Assembly (NCBI GenBank): GCA_022794295.1
Contig: JAAWEO010000002.1
Location: 1 to 57,953 of the forward strand
Source of the DNA: Angelakisella sp.
GTDB lineage: Bacteria; Bacillota; Clostridia; Oscillospirales; Ruminococcaceae
Direction of reading: 5' to 3'
DNA length: 57,953 nt
Shown here: piece by piece, positions 44,398 to 52,257 of the stretch
Numbering within the stretch: the first letter of the stretch is position 1
Layout: every line of letters begins with the position of its first letter
The notes under the pieces: generated by a model
Told to the model about the DNA's origin: nothing
Database searches by the model: none
What the model saw: only the letters and a program-made list of their open reading frames with translations
Position numbers and translations under genes: made by a program

Positions 44398-45059
44398 CAG
44401 ATAAACGGAACACCCTGATTCTGGGGGAAGCGGGAAGCGGCAAGACCGAGCTGGCCCTGGCTCTGGCCCTCCGGGCAGAGGTCCCGGAAAGGCTCCTGAT
44501 CTTTGACATGGACCAGACCAAGACCCTGTTCCGCCTGCGTGACGCGGCACCGGCCCTGGAAAGCCAGGGCATCCGGGTGATCCACGGGGAGGAATTTCTG
44601 GACGCCCCCCTGATGCCCGGCGGGGTGGCGGAGGCCTTGGCCGACCCCTCCCGCCAGGTGATCCTGGATGTGGGGGGCGGCGGGAACGGGGCCAGGACCC
44701 TGGGGCAGCTCCGGGAGCTGCTGGGGAAGGAGACCACTCGGGTCCTGGTTCCCATGAACCCCTTCCGGTGGACGGGGCAGACCTCCCAAAGCCTGTGGAA
44801 GGAGCTTTTGGGCACACTGGCCTGGGCAGGAGTGGAGCCGGAGCGGGTCCGCATCCTCTGTAACCCCTGGCGGGGCAGGGAGGGGGGCAAGGAGGCCGCC
44901 CGGGAGGGGACAGAGCGCCTCACCCGGCTGCTGGAGCCCCTGGGTCTTGTCTGGGAAACGGCCATGCTGCCGGAGAGCCTTCGGGGGCAGGTGAGCCTGC
45001 CGGGAAAGAGGCTTCTGTACATCCGCCCCAGAATATCGGGGCTGTTGGATCTAAGCTGA
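44391..45059 (+). CDS. P-loop ATPase of unknown role
   Basis: The 222 residues carry Walker A LILGEAGSGKTELALALAL near the N-terminus and IFDMDQTKTLF, resembling small SIMIBI/MinD-like or CooC-like NTPases, and a possible Walker B VILDVGGGGNG. I do not recognise a specific family. The start is GTG at 44391 or TTG at 44394, overlapping the LarA-like gene, with a GGAGG-rich run just upstream, so the two are coupled. Genes of this kind can load metals or clusters into partner enzymes; this is only a suggestion, supported by the LarA-like and iron-sulfur neighbours. Confidence 0.65.
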   Translation: MLTDKRNTLILGEAGSGKTELALALALRAEVPERLLIFDMDQTKTLFRLRDAAPALESQGIRVIHGEEFLDAPLMPGGVAEALADPSRQVILDVGGGGNGARTLGQLRELLGKETTRVLVPMNPFRWTGQTSQSLWKELLGTLAWAGVEPERVRILCNPWRGREGGKEAAREGTERLTRLLEPLGLVWETAMLPESLRGQVSLPGKRLLYIRPRISGLLDLS

Positions 45060-45076
45060 GAAAGGAGGGAAAAGGT

Positions 45077-45280
45077 TTGGCTGGGATCACCATTGAGGCG
45101 GAATACTGCAAGGCCTGCGGTCTTTGCATCACCACCTGTAAAAAGGGCGTGATTCGTTACGGCAAGGGAATCAACGCCATGGGCTACCACGCCGCGGAGG
45201 TGGACGGGACCAAGGGCTGCATCGGGTGCAGGCTTTGTGCCGTTGTCTGCCCGGAGGCGGCCATTGAGGTCTACCGATAA
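45077..45280 (+). CDS. 2-oxoacid:ferredoxin oxidoreductase delta subunit (2[4Fe-4S])
   Basis: The 67-residue ferredoxin-like protein has CKACGLCITTCKKG and CIGCRLCAVVCPE, eight cysteines for two [4Fe-4S] clusters. It is the electron-transfer subunit of the enzyme whose alpha, beta and gamma chains follow. The TTG start has AAAGGAGG 8 bp upstream. Confidence 0.9.
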   Translation: MAGITIEAEYCKACGLCITTCKKGVIRYGKGINAMGYHAAEVDGTKGCIGCRLCAVVCPEAAIEVYR

Positions 45281-45298
45281 CACAAGGAGGCGAACAGC

Positions 45299-46363
45299 TT
45301 GGAGCGTGTTTTTATGAAGGGCAACGAGGCCATCGCCGAAGCCGCGGTGCGGGCCGGCTGCCGGTTTTTTGCAGGATACCCCATCACCCCCCAGAACGAG
45401 ATCCCGGAGTATATGGCCCGGCGGCTGCCGGAGGTCTCAGGGCACTTTGTCCAGGGGGAGAGCGAGATTGCCTCGGTAAACATGGTTTACGGGGCCGCCG
45501 CCGCAGGGGTCCGGGCCATGACCTCCTCCTCCAGCCCGGGGATCAGCCTGAAGTCGGAGGGGATCTCTTACCTGGCCGGGGCGGAGCTGCCGGCGGTTAT
45601 TGTCAACGTCACCCGGGGCGGGCCGGGGCTGGGCTCCATCCAGGCAGCCCAGATGGACTATTTACAGGCCGCCAAGGCCCCGGGCCACGGGGGCTTCCGG
45701 ATGCTGGTCTACGCCCCGGCCACCGTTCAGGAGGCGGTGGACTGCACCGGCCTGGCCTTCCGCAAGGCGGAGGAATACCAGTCCCCGGTGCTGGTCTGTG
45801 CCGATGGCTGCATCGGCGCCATGATGGAGGCGGTGACCCTGCCGGAGATGAAGGAAGCCGCCCCCATGAAGCTGCGGTTTTTCGCCGCGGAGGCGGCAGG
45901 GGAGAAGCGGCTGGTGGTCACCTCCCTGCTGACCCCCGACGAGACCCAGGAGGAATTTAACCGCCAGAAGGCGGCTCTCTACGAAAAATGGGAGCGGGAG
46001 GAGGTCCTTTGGGAGGAGTACCAGGTGGAGGATGCCCAGATAGTGATCGCCGCCTACGGGGTCACCGCCCGCATTGCCAAAACCGCCATTGCCATGGTCC
46101 GGAAGGAGGGGATCCGGGCGGGGCTTATCCGGCCCATCACCCTATACCCCTTCCCCTACGCCGCCTTTGACCGGCTGGACTATAGCAGGGTAAGGCAGGT
46201 CCTCTGCGCCGAGATGTCCATCCCCTGCCAGGTCATTGAGGATGTCCGGGTAGGGGTGGCAAACCGGGCCCCCATTTCCACTGTTCTGCACTCCGGCGGG
46301 GTCCTTTTTACCGCCGAGGACATTGCGGACGGGGTGCGGGCCCTGTATAGGAAGGAGGGATGA
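45299..46363 (+). CDS. 2-oxoacid:ferredoxin oxidoreductase alpha subunit
   Basis: The 354-residue chain has the POR/VOR/KOR alpha pattern: MKGNEAIAEAAVRAGCRFFAGYPITPQNEIPEYMA, FVQGESEIASVNMVYGAAAAGVRAMTSSSSPG, and VNVTRGGPGLGSI. It contributes the pyrimidine half of the TPP site. Subunit order delta-alpha-beta-gamma matches VOR/KOR-type enzymes, which act on branched 2-oxoacids or 2-oxoglutarate, rather than typical single-chain clostridial pyruvate enzymes. The TTG start follows GGAGGCG. It overlaps the beta gene by 4 bp. Confidence 0.9.
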   Translation: MERVFMKGNEAIAEAAVRAGCRFFAGYPITPQNEIPEYMARRLPEVSGHFVQGESEIASVNMVYGAAAAGVRAMTSSSSPGISLKSEGISYLAGAELPAVIVNVTRGGPGLGSIQAAQMDYLQAAKAPGHGGFRMLVYAPATVQEAVDCTGLAFRKAEEYQSPVLVCADGCIGAMMEAVTLPEMKEAAPMKLRFFAAEAAGEKRLVVTSLLTPDETQEEFNRQKAALYEKWEREEVLWEEYQVEDAQIVIAAYGVTARIAKTAIAMVRKEGIRAGLIRPITLYPFPYAAFDRLDYSRVRQVLCAEMSIPCQVIEDVRVGVANRAPISTVLHSGGVLFTAEDIADGVRALYRKEG

Positions 46364-47127
46364 AAATGGAAAAGGTTTATCAGCGGCCGGGGACCTTGGC
46401 AGCAGCGCCCACCCGGTATTGCCCTGGCTGTATGCACGGCCTGATCTCCAAGCTGATCGCCGAGCTGGTGGAGGAATACGGCATTGCGGACCGGACAGTG
46501 GGGATCCTCCCGGTGGGCTGCGGGGCCATGAGCAAAAACGTCTTTACCTTTGATGTGGTCTGCGCCGCCCACGGGCGGGCCCCGGCAGTGGCTACCGGCT
46601 TTTCCCGGTGTGCCCCGGAGAAGGTCGTCTTTACATACCAGGGGGATGGTGACCTGGGGGCCATCGGCCTGTCCGAGATCGTCCACGCCGCCAACCGGGG
46701 GGAGCGGTTTCTGACCGTGTTCATCAACAACAGCACCTACGGCATGACCGGGGGGCAGATGGCCCCCACCACCCTCATCGGTCAAAAAACCACCACCACC
46801 CCTCTGGGCCGGGACCCCGGGACCGACGGGTACCCCATGGGGATGTGCGAGATCCTTTCCCAGCTGAAGGCCCCCGCCTACATTGCCCGGTTTTCCCTGC
46901 GGACCCCCGCCGGGATCCTCCGGGCCAAGGAGGGGCTCCGGAAAGGGCTGGAGCTCCAGCTGAAAGGGGAGGGCTTCGCCTTTGTGGAGCTGCTCTCCAT
47001 CTGCCCCACCAACTGGGGGCTTTCCCCGGTGAAGTGTCTGGACTGGATGGCGGAACACAGCGAAACAGTTTTTCCCGAGGGTGTCTATCAGGAGAGAGAG
47101 GGGGGAGAGGAATGGAAAACCGTCTGA
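46360..47127 (+). CDS. 2-oxoacid:ferredoxin oxidoreductase beta subunit (TPP-binding)
   Basis: The 255-residue chain has YCPGCMHGLISKLIAE, the TPP motif TYQGDGDLGAIGLSEIVHAANRGERFLTVFINN, NSTYGMTGGQMAPTT and CPTNWGLSP. It binds the pyrophosphate of TPP, and the Cys-containing motif is usual for the proximal [4Fe-4S] cluster. It starts in the alpha stop and overlaps the gamma start by 16 bp, so all chains are coupled. Confidence 0.92.
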   Translation: MKMEKVYQRPGTLAAAPTRYCPGCMHGLISKLIAELVEEYGIADRTVGILPVGCGAMSKNVFTFDVVCAAHGRAPAVATGFSRCAPEKVVFTYQGDGDLGAIGLSEIVHAANRGERFLTVFINNSTYGMTGGQMAPTTLIGQKTTTTPLGRDPGTDGYPMGMCEILSQLKAPAYIARFSLRTPAGILRAKEGLRKGLELQLKGEGFAFVELLSICPTNWGLSPVKCLDWMAEHSETVFPEGVYQEREGGEEWKTV

Positions 47128-47651
47128 TCATTGCCGGCTTCGGCGGCCAGGGGGTCATGATGATGGGGCAGCTCCTTTGTGCCGCGGCCATCGGCTGCAG
47201 CAAGGAGGCACTGTTCCTGCCCCATTACGGCCCGGAGCAGCGGGGCGGCACCGCCAACTGCACCGTCACCCTTTCTGACGGGGCCATCGGTTCCCCCATT
47301 GTCCGGCAGATCGATGTTCTCATTGCCATGAACCAGCCCTCCCTGGCAAAGTTTGCCCACCGGGTCCGGGAGGGGGGAGTGATTCTGGCAAACGGCGACC
47401 TCTGCCAGGCCCCGCCGGAGGGCTGTGCAGCCAGGTATGTCCCTATTCCGGTGGAGACGGAAGCGGAACGGCTGGGCTCCCCGAAGGTGGCTAATATGGT
47501 GATGCTGGGGGCCTACAACGGCATTGCCAAAGTTTTCCCCAGGGAGGAGCTTCTGGCAGCGGTGGAAAAGAAGCTGGGAAAAAAGCCCCAGCTTTTGGAG
47601 ATGAATCGGGCTGCGGTCTGCCGGGGAATGGAGCTGGCCGCCCTTGGGTGA
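47112..47651 (+). CDS. 2-oxoacid:ferredoxin oxidoreductase gamma subunit
   Basis: The 179-residue chain shows the gamma pattern IAGFGGQGVMMMGQLLCAAAIGCSKEALFLPHYGPEQRGGTANC and PKVANMVMLGAYNGIA. Together with the three upstream chains it would convert a 2-oxoacid and CoA into acyl-CoA, CO2 and reduced ferredoxin. GGGGAGAGGA precedes the ATG. A 169-bp gap then separates it from the UxaA-type genes. Confidence 0.9.
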   Translation: MENRLIIAGFGGQGVMMMGQLLCAAAIGCSKEALFLPHYGPEQRGGTANCTVTLSDGAIGSPIVRQIDVLIAMNQPSLAKFAHRVREGGVILANGDLCQAPPEGCAARYVPIPVETEAERLGSPKVANMVMLGAYNGIAKVFPREELLAAVEKKLGKKPQLLEMNRAAVCRGMELAALG

Positions 47652-47820
47652 TCAAGGTCCTGCCAACTCCGTGACTGATAGGTTCTGATCCCAGAAAATT
47701 GAAACAGGAATGAAAGGAGGGAACTGTCTCGGCCGGGAAGCTCCATAGACCGGAAGCACCTGTGCCCCAGGTGCCGCCGGAAAATGGCCGGTGGAGTTCC
47801 CGGAGAAAGAGACGGCCCAG
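47652..47820. other. Gap between oxidoreductase and UxaA-type genes, one hairpin
   Basis: The gap holds a hairpin GCACCTG-TGCCC-CAGGTGC (47756-47774) and a stray AAAGGAGG at 47714, which precedes only a 12-codon frame. No sigma-54 or clear sigma-A promoter is visible, so the following genes could be transcribed from upstream. Confidence 0.35.
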
Positions 47821-48096
47821 ATGGCAAGGACAAAATATATCAAGATTCAGAAAGAGGACAATGTGCTGGTGGCGCTGGAGCCCCTTCCGGAGGGGGAGAG
47901 GCTGAGGACCACGGAGGGTGAGATCATTGTGATCACCCCCATTCCCATCTACCACAAGGTAGCGGCCCGGGATATTGCCAGGGACCAGCCGGTTATAAAG
48001 TACGGCGCCCCCATTGGCTTTGCCTCCGGGGATATCCAGAAGGGCGAGCATGTCCATGTGCACAATGTGGATGCTTCGGCACTGATGAAAGGATGA
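47821..48096 (+). CDS. UxaA-type dehydratase, small (SAF domain) subunit
   Basis: The 91 residues are a SAF domain as at the N-terminus of altronate dehydratase: KIQKEDNVLVALEPL, PIYHKVAARDIARDQPVIKYGAPIGFASGDIQKGEHVHVHNV. In E. coli UxaA this domain is fused to the catalytic part; split forms occur in Firmicutes and in sulfolactate sulfo-lyase (SuyA). It binds the iron or substrate edge of the large subunit. The ATG at 47821 is chosen because homologues begin there; the ribosome site (GGAG, 15 bp) is somewhat distant. It overlaps the large subunit by 4 bp. Confidence 0.82.
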   Translation: MARTKYIKIQKEDNVLVALEPLPEGERLRTTEGEIIVITPIPIYHKVAARDIARDQPVIKYGAPIGFASGDIQKGEHVHVHNVDASALMKG

Positions 48097-49268
48097 AAGG
48101 GGAGATGGCGATGGAGACCTTCAAAGGATACCTGCGCCCCAACGGAAAGGTGGGCATTCGCAACTATGTGCTGATCATCCCCACAGTGAGCTGCGCGGTA
48201 GGTGTGGCGCAGATGATCGAACGCGAGGTTCCCGGCACGGTGGCACTGATCCATGGCGAAGGCTGTGCAAAGCGGCCGGAAAGGCCCATGCACATTCGCA
48301 TATTAGAGAATATCGGGAAAAACCCCAATACCTACGGAGTGCTTTATATCGGTCTTGGCTGCGAAGGGATTGCGGCGCGTCCCATTGCAGAGCGGGTCAG
48401 AAAGGAGAACCCCAATGTTTTTGTCCGGGTCATCCAGGAGGATGGCGGCACCCTGAGGGTAAAAGAGGAGGGGGTCCGGTTTGCCCGCAGAATGGTGGAG
48501 GAGGCCAGCCGGCTGATCCCCCAAGATTTCCCCTATTCCAAGCTGACTGTGGGGCTGGAATGCGGCGGTTCCGATGCCTTGTCCGGCATTACGGCCAACC
48601 CCGCCATCGGGTATCTGTCCGACTGGCTGGTGGCCCAGGGAGGCCGCACCATTTTAACAGAGACCACCGAATTTACCGGGACCCAGGATTCTCTGGGCCG
48701 GCAGGGGGCCACTCCCGAGATCTGCCGGCAGATCTGCGATCTGATCCAATCGGGCGAGCGCCACGCCGTGGAGGTGCTGGGCGAAGAAGCGGCCTATGTG
48801 ATCTCCCCCGGCAACATGGAGGGCGGCATAAGCACCATTCAGGAAAAATCCTTGGGCTGTATTCGAAAGGCGGGATACTCCCCTGTTGCCCAGGTGGTGG
48901 ACCACGGCGAGATCCCGACCGAGCAGGGGCTGATCATTATGGATGGCCCCGGCTATGACACCGAATCCATGACCGGACTGTGTGCAGGCGGCGCCCAGAT
49001 CACGATTTTCAGCACCGGCAGAGGGAATCCCATTGGGCACCCCTGTATGCCGGTGGTAAAGGTAGCCAGCAACAGCCGCGTTTTTCACGCCATGCCCGGG
49101 GATATGGACATCGATGCCGGTGTCATTCTGGAGGGTGTGGAGCTGAAGGAGGTGGGGGACCGGATCATCGGCCTGATCAAGAGGGTGGCCAACGGTGAGC
49201 AGACCGCTGCGGAAAAGAGAAACCAGGGGGGAATGCTGGCGATGTACACCTATTCCAGAACCTTTTGA
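48093..49268 (+). CDS. UxaA-type dehydratase, large (catalytic) subunit
   Basis: The 391-residue protein is the catalytic part of the altronate/galactarate dehydratase family: GYLRPNGKVGIRNYVLIIPTVSCAVGV, IGLGCEGIAA, LTVGLECGGSDALSGITANPAIG, ILTETTEFTGTQDSLG, STIQEKSLGCIRKAGY and PGDMDIDAGVIL. The family removes water from sugar acids to give 2-keto-3-deoxy acids; SuyB, a relative, removes sulfite from sulfolactate. The ATG at 48093 overlaps the small-subunit stop, with two in-frame ATGs (48105, 48111) as alternatives. Next to KdgT and the TRAP transporter it is part of the acid-degradation island. Confidence 0.85.
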   Translation: MKGEMAMETFKGYLRPNGKVGIRNYVLIIPTVSCAVGVAQMIEREVPGTVALIHGEGCAKRPERPMHIRILENIGKNPNTYGVLYIGLGCEGIAARPIAERVRKENPNVFVRVIQEDGGTLRVKEEGVRFARRMVEEASRLIPQDFPYSKLTVGLECGGSDALSGITANPAIGYLSDWLVAQGGRTILTETTEFTGTQDSLGRQGATPEICRQICDLIQSGERHAVEVLGEEAAYVISPGNMEGGISTIQEKSLGCIRKAGYSPVAQVVDHGEIPTEQGLIIMDGPGYDTESMTGLCAGGAQITIFSTGRGNPIGHPCMPVVKVASNSRVFHAMPGDMDIDAGVILEGVELKEVGDRIIGLIKRVANGEQTAAEKRNQGGMLAMYTYSRTF

Positions 49269-49307
49269 CCCTTGGCGGAATGGAAAGAAAGCAGGAGGAA
49301 AACAGCA

Positions 49308-50273
49308 ATGAAGATCATGAGATTTGTTCGCAAGGTTCCCGGAGGCATGATGGTGCTTCCCTTCTTTCTGGCTGCGGCGGTCAATACTGCGGCGCCGGGC
49401 ATTCTCAAGATTGGAGGGGCCACTACGGCGCTTTTTTCCGCCAGCGGTGCAAATACCCTGATTGCGGCTGTGCTGTTTTGCAGCGGCGCCCAGCTGAGAT
49501 TTCAGGTGGCCCCCAAGCTGCTTGCCCGCAGCGGTGTTTTGCTGGCAGCCAAGTTCCTGGCCGGCTTTGTCACAGGGGTGGCCGTTGGTGCCATTTGGGG
49601 GCCCGGCGGATTTATGGGGATCAGTACCCTGGCGATTTTCAGCGCCGTTACAAACTCCAACGGCGGAATGCGCCTGGCCCTTACCAGCGAGTACGGAAAC
49701 GATGAAGATATTGCCGCAGGTATGCTGCTGGGGATAAACGACGGTCCCTTCCTTACCATGGTGGCCATCGGTGCTGCCGGTACCGCCGATGTCCCGCTGC
49801 TTAGCCTGGTCGCCTCCATCGTTCCCCTGGTGGCCGGCTGCATAATGGGCAACCTGGATGAAGACATTGCCAGGTTCACCAAGCCGGGGATCATTCTGCT
49901 GGTCCCCTTTTTCTCCTTCTGCCTGGGCGCCAGCATCAGCTTCAAGACCATATTGGGCTCCGGTTTGTCGGGCATCGTTCTGGGGCTGATGACCGTGGGG
50001 ATCTCCGGCGGGATCTGCATCCTTGCGGACCGCCTGATCAACCGGCAGCCCGGTTACCATGGCGCGGCCATTTCCACCGCAGCTGGGAACGCAGCGGCAA
50101 CGCCGGCGCTGATCGCGGCTACCGTTCCGGCTATCGAGCCTTATGTTGAATCCGCCACAGCCCAGATCGCTGCCGCGGTGGTCGTTACAGCGATCCTTAC
50201 CCCCATTCTCACTGCCTGGGTCGCCCGCAGGTTTGGCTGCCCCAAGTTCGACCGGGAAGCTGCCAAGGGATAG
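49308..50273 (+). CDS. 2-keto-3-deoxygluconate permease family transporter
   Basis: The 321-residue protein has about ten hydrophobic segments and KdgT features: VRKVPGGMMVLPFFLAAAVNTAAPGIL, ALFSASGANTLIAAVLFCSGAQL, FSAVTNSNGGMRLALTSEYGNDEDIAA and NDGPFLTM. The family imports 2-keto-3-deoxygluconate with protons. Following a UxaA-type dehydratase gene directly (GGAGG 9 bp before the ATG), it may carry a 2-keto-3-deoxy acid or a related sugar acid. Confidence 0.85.
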   Translation: MKIMRFVRKVPGGMMVLPFFLAAAVNTAAPGILKIGGATTALFSASGANTLIAAVLFCSGAQLRFQVAPKLLARSGVLLAAKFLAGFVTGVAVGAIWGPGGFMGISTLAIFSAVTNSNGGMRLALTSEYGNDEDIAAGMLLGINDGPFLTMVAIGAAGTADVPLLSLVASIVPLVAGCIMGNLDEDIARFTKPGIILLVPFFSFCLGASISFKTILGSGLSGIVLGLMTVGISGGICILADRLINRQPGYHGAAISTAAGNAAATPALIAATVPAIEPYVESATAQIAAAVVVTAILTPILTAWVARRFGCPKFDREAAKG

Positions 50274-50311
50274 AGCCCCAGGGAGCCAGGCAAAGCCTCC
50301 CGCCGGTATGG

Positions 50312-50348
50312 TGCAGAATACGGCAGAAAACGCTGCAAAACGCAGCAG
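50312..50348 (+). promoter_or_regulatory. Upstream activator site for the dctP sigma-54 promoter
   Basis: CTGCAAAACGCAGCAG (50333-50348) matches the element before ptb at 14 of 16 positions. A weaker version, TGCAGAATACGGCAG (50312-50326), begins 22 bp earlier, about two DNA turns, as expected for paired enhancer sites. The strong site is centred ~70 bp upstream of the -12 box. Confidence 0.55.
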
Positions 50349-50365
50349 TCAGGAAAAGGCCGGGG

Positions 50366-50395
50366 CGCCGGGCCGGTTATTCTCCGGCCCGGCGG
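50366..50395 (+). terminator. Possible terminator after the KdgT-type gene
   Basis: GCCGGGCCGG-type arms around TTATT (CGCCGGGCCGG with CCGGCCCGGCG, 50367-50394) form a very stable stem with no T-tract, just before the sigma-54 promoter. It may reduce read-through or separate the enhancer and promoter sites. Confidence 0.45.
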
Positions 50396-50397
50396 GG

Positions 50398-50413
50398 TTG
50401 GCACAGCATTTGC
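50398..50413 (+). promoter_or_regulatory. Sigma-54 (-24/-12) promoter of the TRAP operon
   Basis: TTGGCACAGCATTTGC contains TGGCAC and TTGC with the correct 5-bp spacing. It lies 60 bp before the dctP start and mirrors the promoter before ptb, placing the transporter under the same activator. Confidence 0.78.
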
Positions 50414-50472
50414 GTATATTCCGGGTACAAAGGAGCTTTTTGGGAAACGGCAAAAAAGAAAGGAGAATCCCT

Positions 50473-51516
50473 ATGAAAAAATGGATGGCGTTCTTATTGG
50501 CAGCGGCCCTTTGTCTGCTTGCAGGGGCCTGTGGACAATCCAACAGTCCGGCACCCGGCCCGGCCCCCTCCGGCGGGAACGGAACGGCGCCGGAGGGTCC
50601 TGCTCCGGACCAGGTCTACACCATGAAGCTGGCCAATGCCAATGCGGTGGGCAGCATCAAGGACGAGGTGAGTCTGAAATTCGCGGACCTGGCCCGGGAG
50701 AAATCCGGGGGCCGCATTGAGATCCAGGTCTATTCCGGCGGCACCCTGGGGGACTGGAGCGAGACCTCTGAGGGGCTCTCCCTGGGGGTGGTCCAGATCG
50801 TCATTGAAGGGATCGGCTCCCTGGAGAAGTTCTCCCCCAAGGCCTCCTTTGAGGCCATCCCCTATACCATGAAGGACTATGACCACTGCGAACGCTTTTG
50901 GGCCTCTGACGACGCAAAAAAGATCATGGAGGACCTGGGCAGCGAAATGGGCATGAAGCTGCTGGGGCCCCAGCGCCGGGGAGGCCGGGTGGTCACCTCC
51001 ACCGTCCGCTTTACCACCGCGGAGGAGCTGAACGGCCTTAAGATCCGGGTCCCCAACAACTCCGCCAGCATCAAGCTGTGGCAGGACCTGGGCGCTTCCC
51101 CCACCCCCCTGGCCCTGACCGAGACCTTCACCGCCCTTCAGCAGGGGACAGTGGCAGCCCAGGAAAACCCAGCCCTGGAGTGCTACAGCTATGCGTTCTA
51201 CGACGTCTGTCCCTATTTGATCAAAACCAATCACACCATGGGCTCCGACGTGTTCATCTTTGACCAGAAGTATTTCGAAAGCCTGCCCCAGGATATCCAG
51301 GATATTTTGACAGAGGCAGCCGACGAGGCAGCGGCCTGGCGCAATGGCATCTACCGGGAACAGGAGGAGGAGATCTTCCGGAAATTCCAGGAGAAAGGGG
51401 TGGAGGTCATCGAACCGGATCTGGAAACCTTCTACCCTAAGGTGGAAAATTTCATTGATGACTACCCCCATCTCCAGGAGATCTACGATATCATCCAAAA
51501 GTACGCGGAGACATAA
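50473..51516 (+). CDS. TRAP transporter substrate-binding protein (DctP family)
   Basis: The 347 residues begin with a lipoprotein signal (FLLAAALCLLAGAC, Cys20) and a Pro/Gly tether, and then show the DctP fold: MKLANANAVGSIKDEVSLKFADLAREKSGGRIEIQVYSGGTLGDWSE, the carboxylate-binding arginine region TAEELNGLKIRVPNN and ALTETFTALQQGTVAAQENP. DctP proteins bind organic acids through a conserved arginine (here in KIRVPNN). The ligand is unknown but should be an acid. The TAA stop forms one side of the target duplication of a foldback element. Confidence 0.9.
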   Translation: MKKWMAFLLAAALCLLAGACGQSNSPAPGPAPSGGNGTAPEGPAPDQVYTMKLANANAVGSIKDEVSLKFADLAREKSGGRIEIQVYSGGTLGDWSETSEGLSLGVVQIVIEGIGSLEKFSPKASFEAIPYTMKDYDHCERFWASDDAKKIMEDLGSEMGMKLLGPQRRGGRVVTSTVRFTTAEELNGLKIRVPNNSASIKLWQDLGASPTPLALTETFTALQQGTVAAQENPALECYSYAFYDVCPYLIKTNHTMGSDVFIFDQKYFESLPQDIQDILTEAADEAAAWRNGIYREQEEEIFRKFQEKGVEVIEPDLETFYPKVENFIDDYPHLQEIYDIIQKYAET

Positions 51517-51705
51517 GAGCCCATTCAGAATCTCCCCGCCCGCCGCCAGGGCAGGTCTTTTTCCATCGGCCTAAGAGCCGCCCCCGGGGCGGTTGGCCGA
51601 TGGACGCATCTGTGGATGCAGTCCGCCCTGCTTCGTTACTGCGCCCGCAGGCGCGTCCAGAGTGCGGAGGAAAATTCGGCATACTTGGAGATCTTGAATA
51701 GGCTC
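51517..51705 (+). mobile_element. Foldback (MITE-like) element, copy D, inside the TRAP operon
   Basis: The 189-bp element has ends GAGCCCATTCAGAATCTCC and GGAGATCTTGAATAGGCTC and is flanked by TAA on both sides (51514-51516, which is also the dctP stop codon, and 51706-51708). The middle differs from copies C and E. It separates dctP from dctQ. Confidence 0.82.
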
Positions 51706-51747
51706 TAAGGGGATAGAGAGCGTCCCCAAGGAGGGAGGTAGAAAGCC

Positions 51748-52257
51748 TTGTTCAAAGCATATTCCCGCTTTTTAGACCGGCTGGAAAAGCTGTTCCTGAT
51801 GATTCTGGGGCTGCTGTTGGCCGCCATGACCGGTATTATGGTCTATCAGGTGGTCCTGCGGTACCTCTTTCACCGTCCCAATGTTTGGGCGGAGGAGGTG
51901 GTAAAATTCCTGTTTGCCTGGGTCTGCTTTGTCGGCGCCCCCGTCTGTATGCGCCGCAACAGCCACCTGAAGGTGGATTTTCTGCTGCTGAAGCTGCCGG
52001 AGAGCATCCGGTATTTGTGGCAGTCGGTGATCGTTCTGCTTAGCATCGCCTTTGCGGCGGTGATCGTCCCCATTAGCATCCCCATGGTCCGCCAGGTGGT
52101 GGGCCAGTACTCCCTGGGGGCCCATGTGCCCATGTGGATCCCTTATCTGTCGGTCCCCTTCGGAGGGGTGTTCCTGGTGGTTTTCGGGGTGGAGCTATTT
52201 TTCAAGACCCTGGAAGCTCACCTTCGGGTAACCGGAAAGAAAGCAGGTGAGCCATGA
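51748..52257 (+). CDS. TRAP transporter small membrane subunit (DctQ family)
   Basis: The 169-residue protein has four membrane helices and DctQ features (ILGLLLAAMTGIMVYQVVLRYLFHRPNVWAEEVVKFLFAWVCFVGA, RRNSHLKVDFLL). It partners DctM. GGAGG precedes the TTG start. It overlaps dctM by 4 bp. Confidence 0.88.
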   Translation: MFKAYSRFLDRLEKLFLMILGLLLAAMTGIMVYQVVLRYLFHRPNVWAEEVVKFLFAWVCFVGAPVCMRRNSHLKVDFLLLKLPESIRYLWQSVIVLLSIAFAAVIVPISIPMVRQVVGQYSLGAHVPMWIPYLSVPFGGVFLVVFGVELFFKTLEAHLRVTGKKAGEP

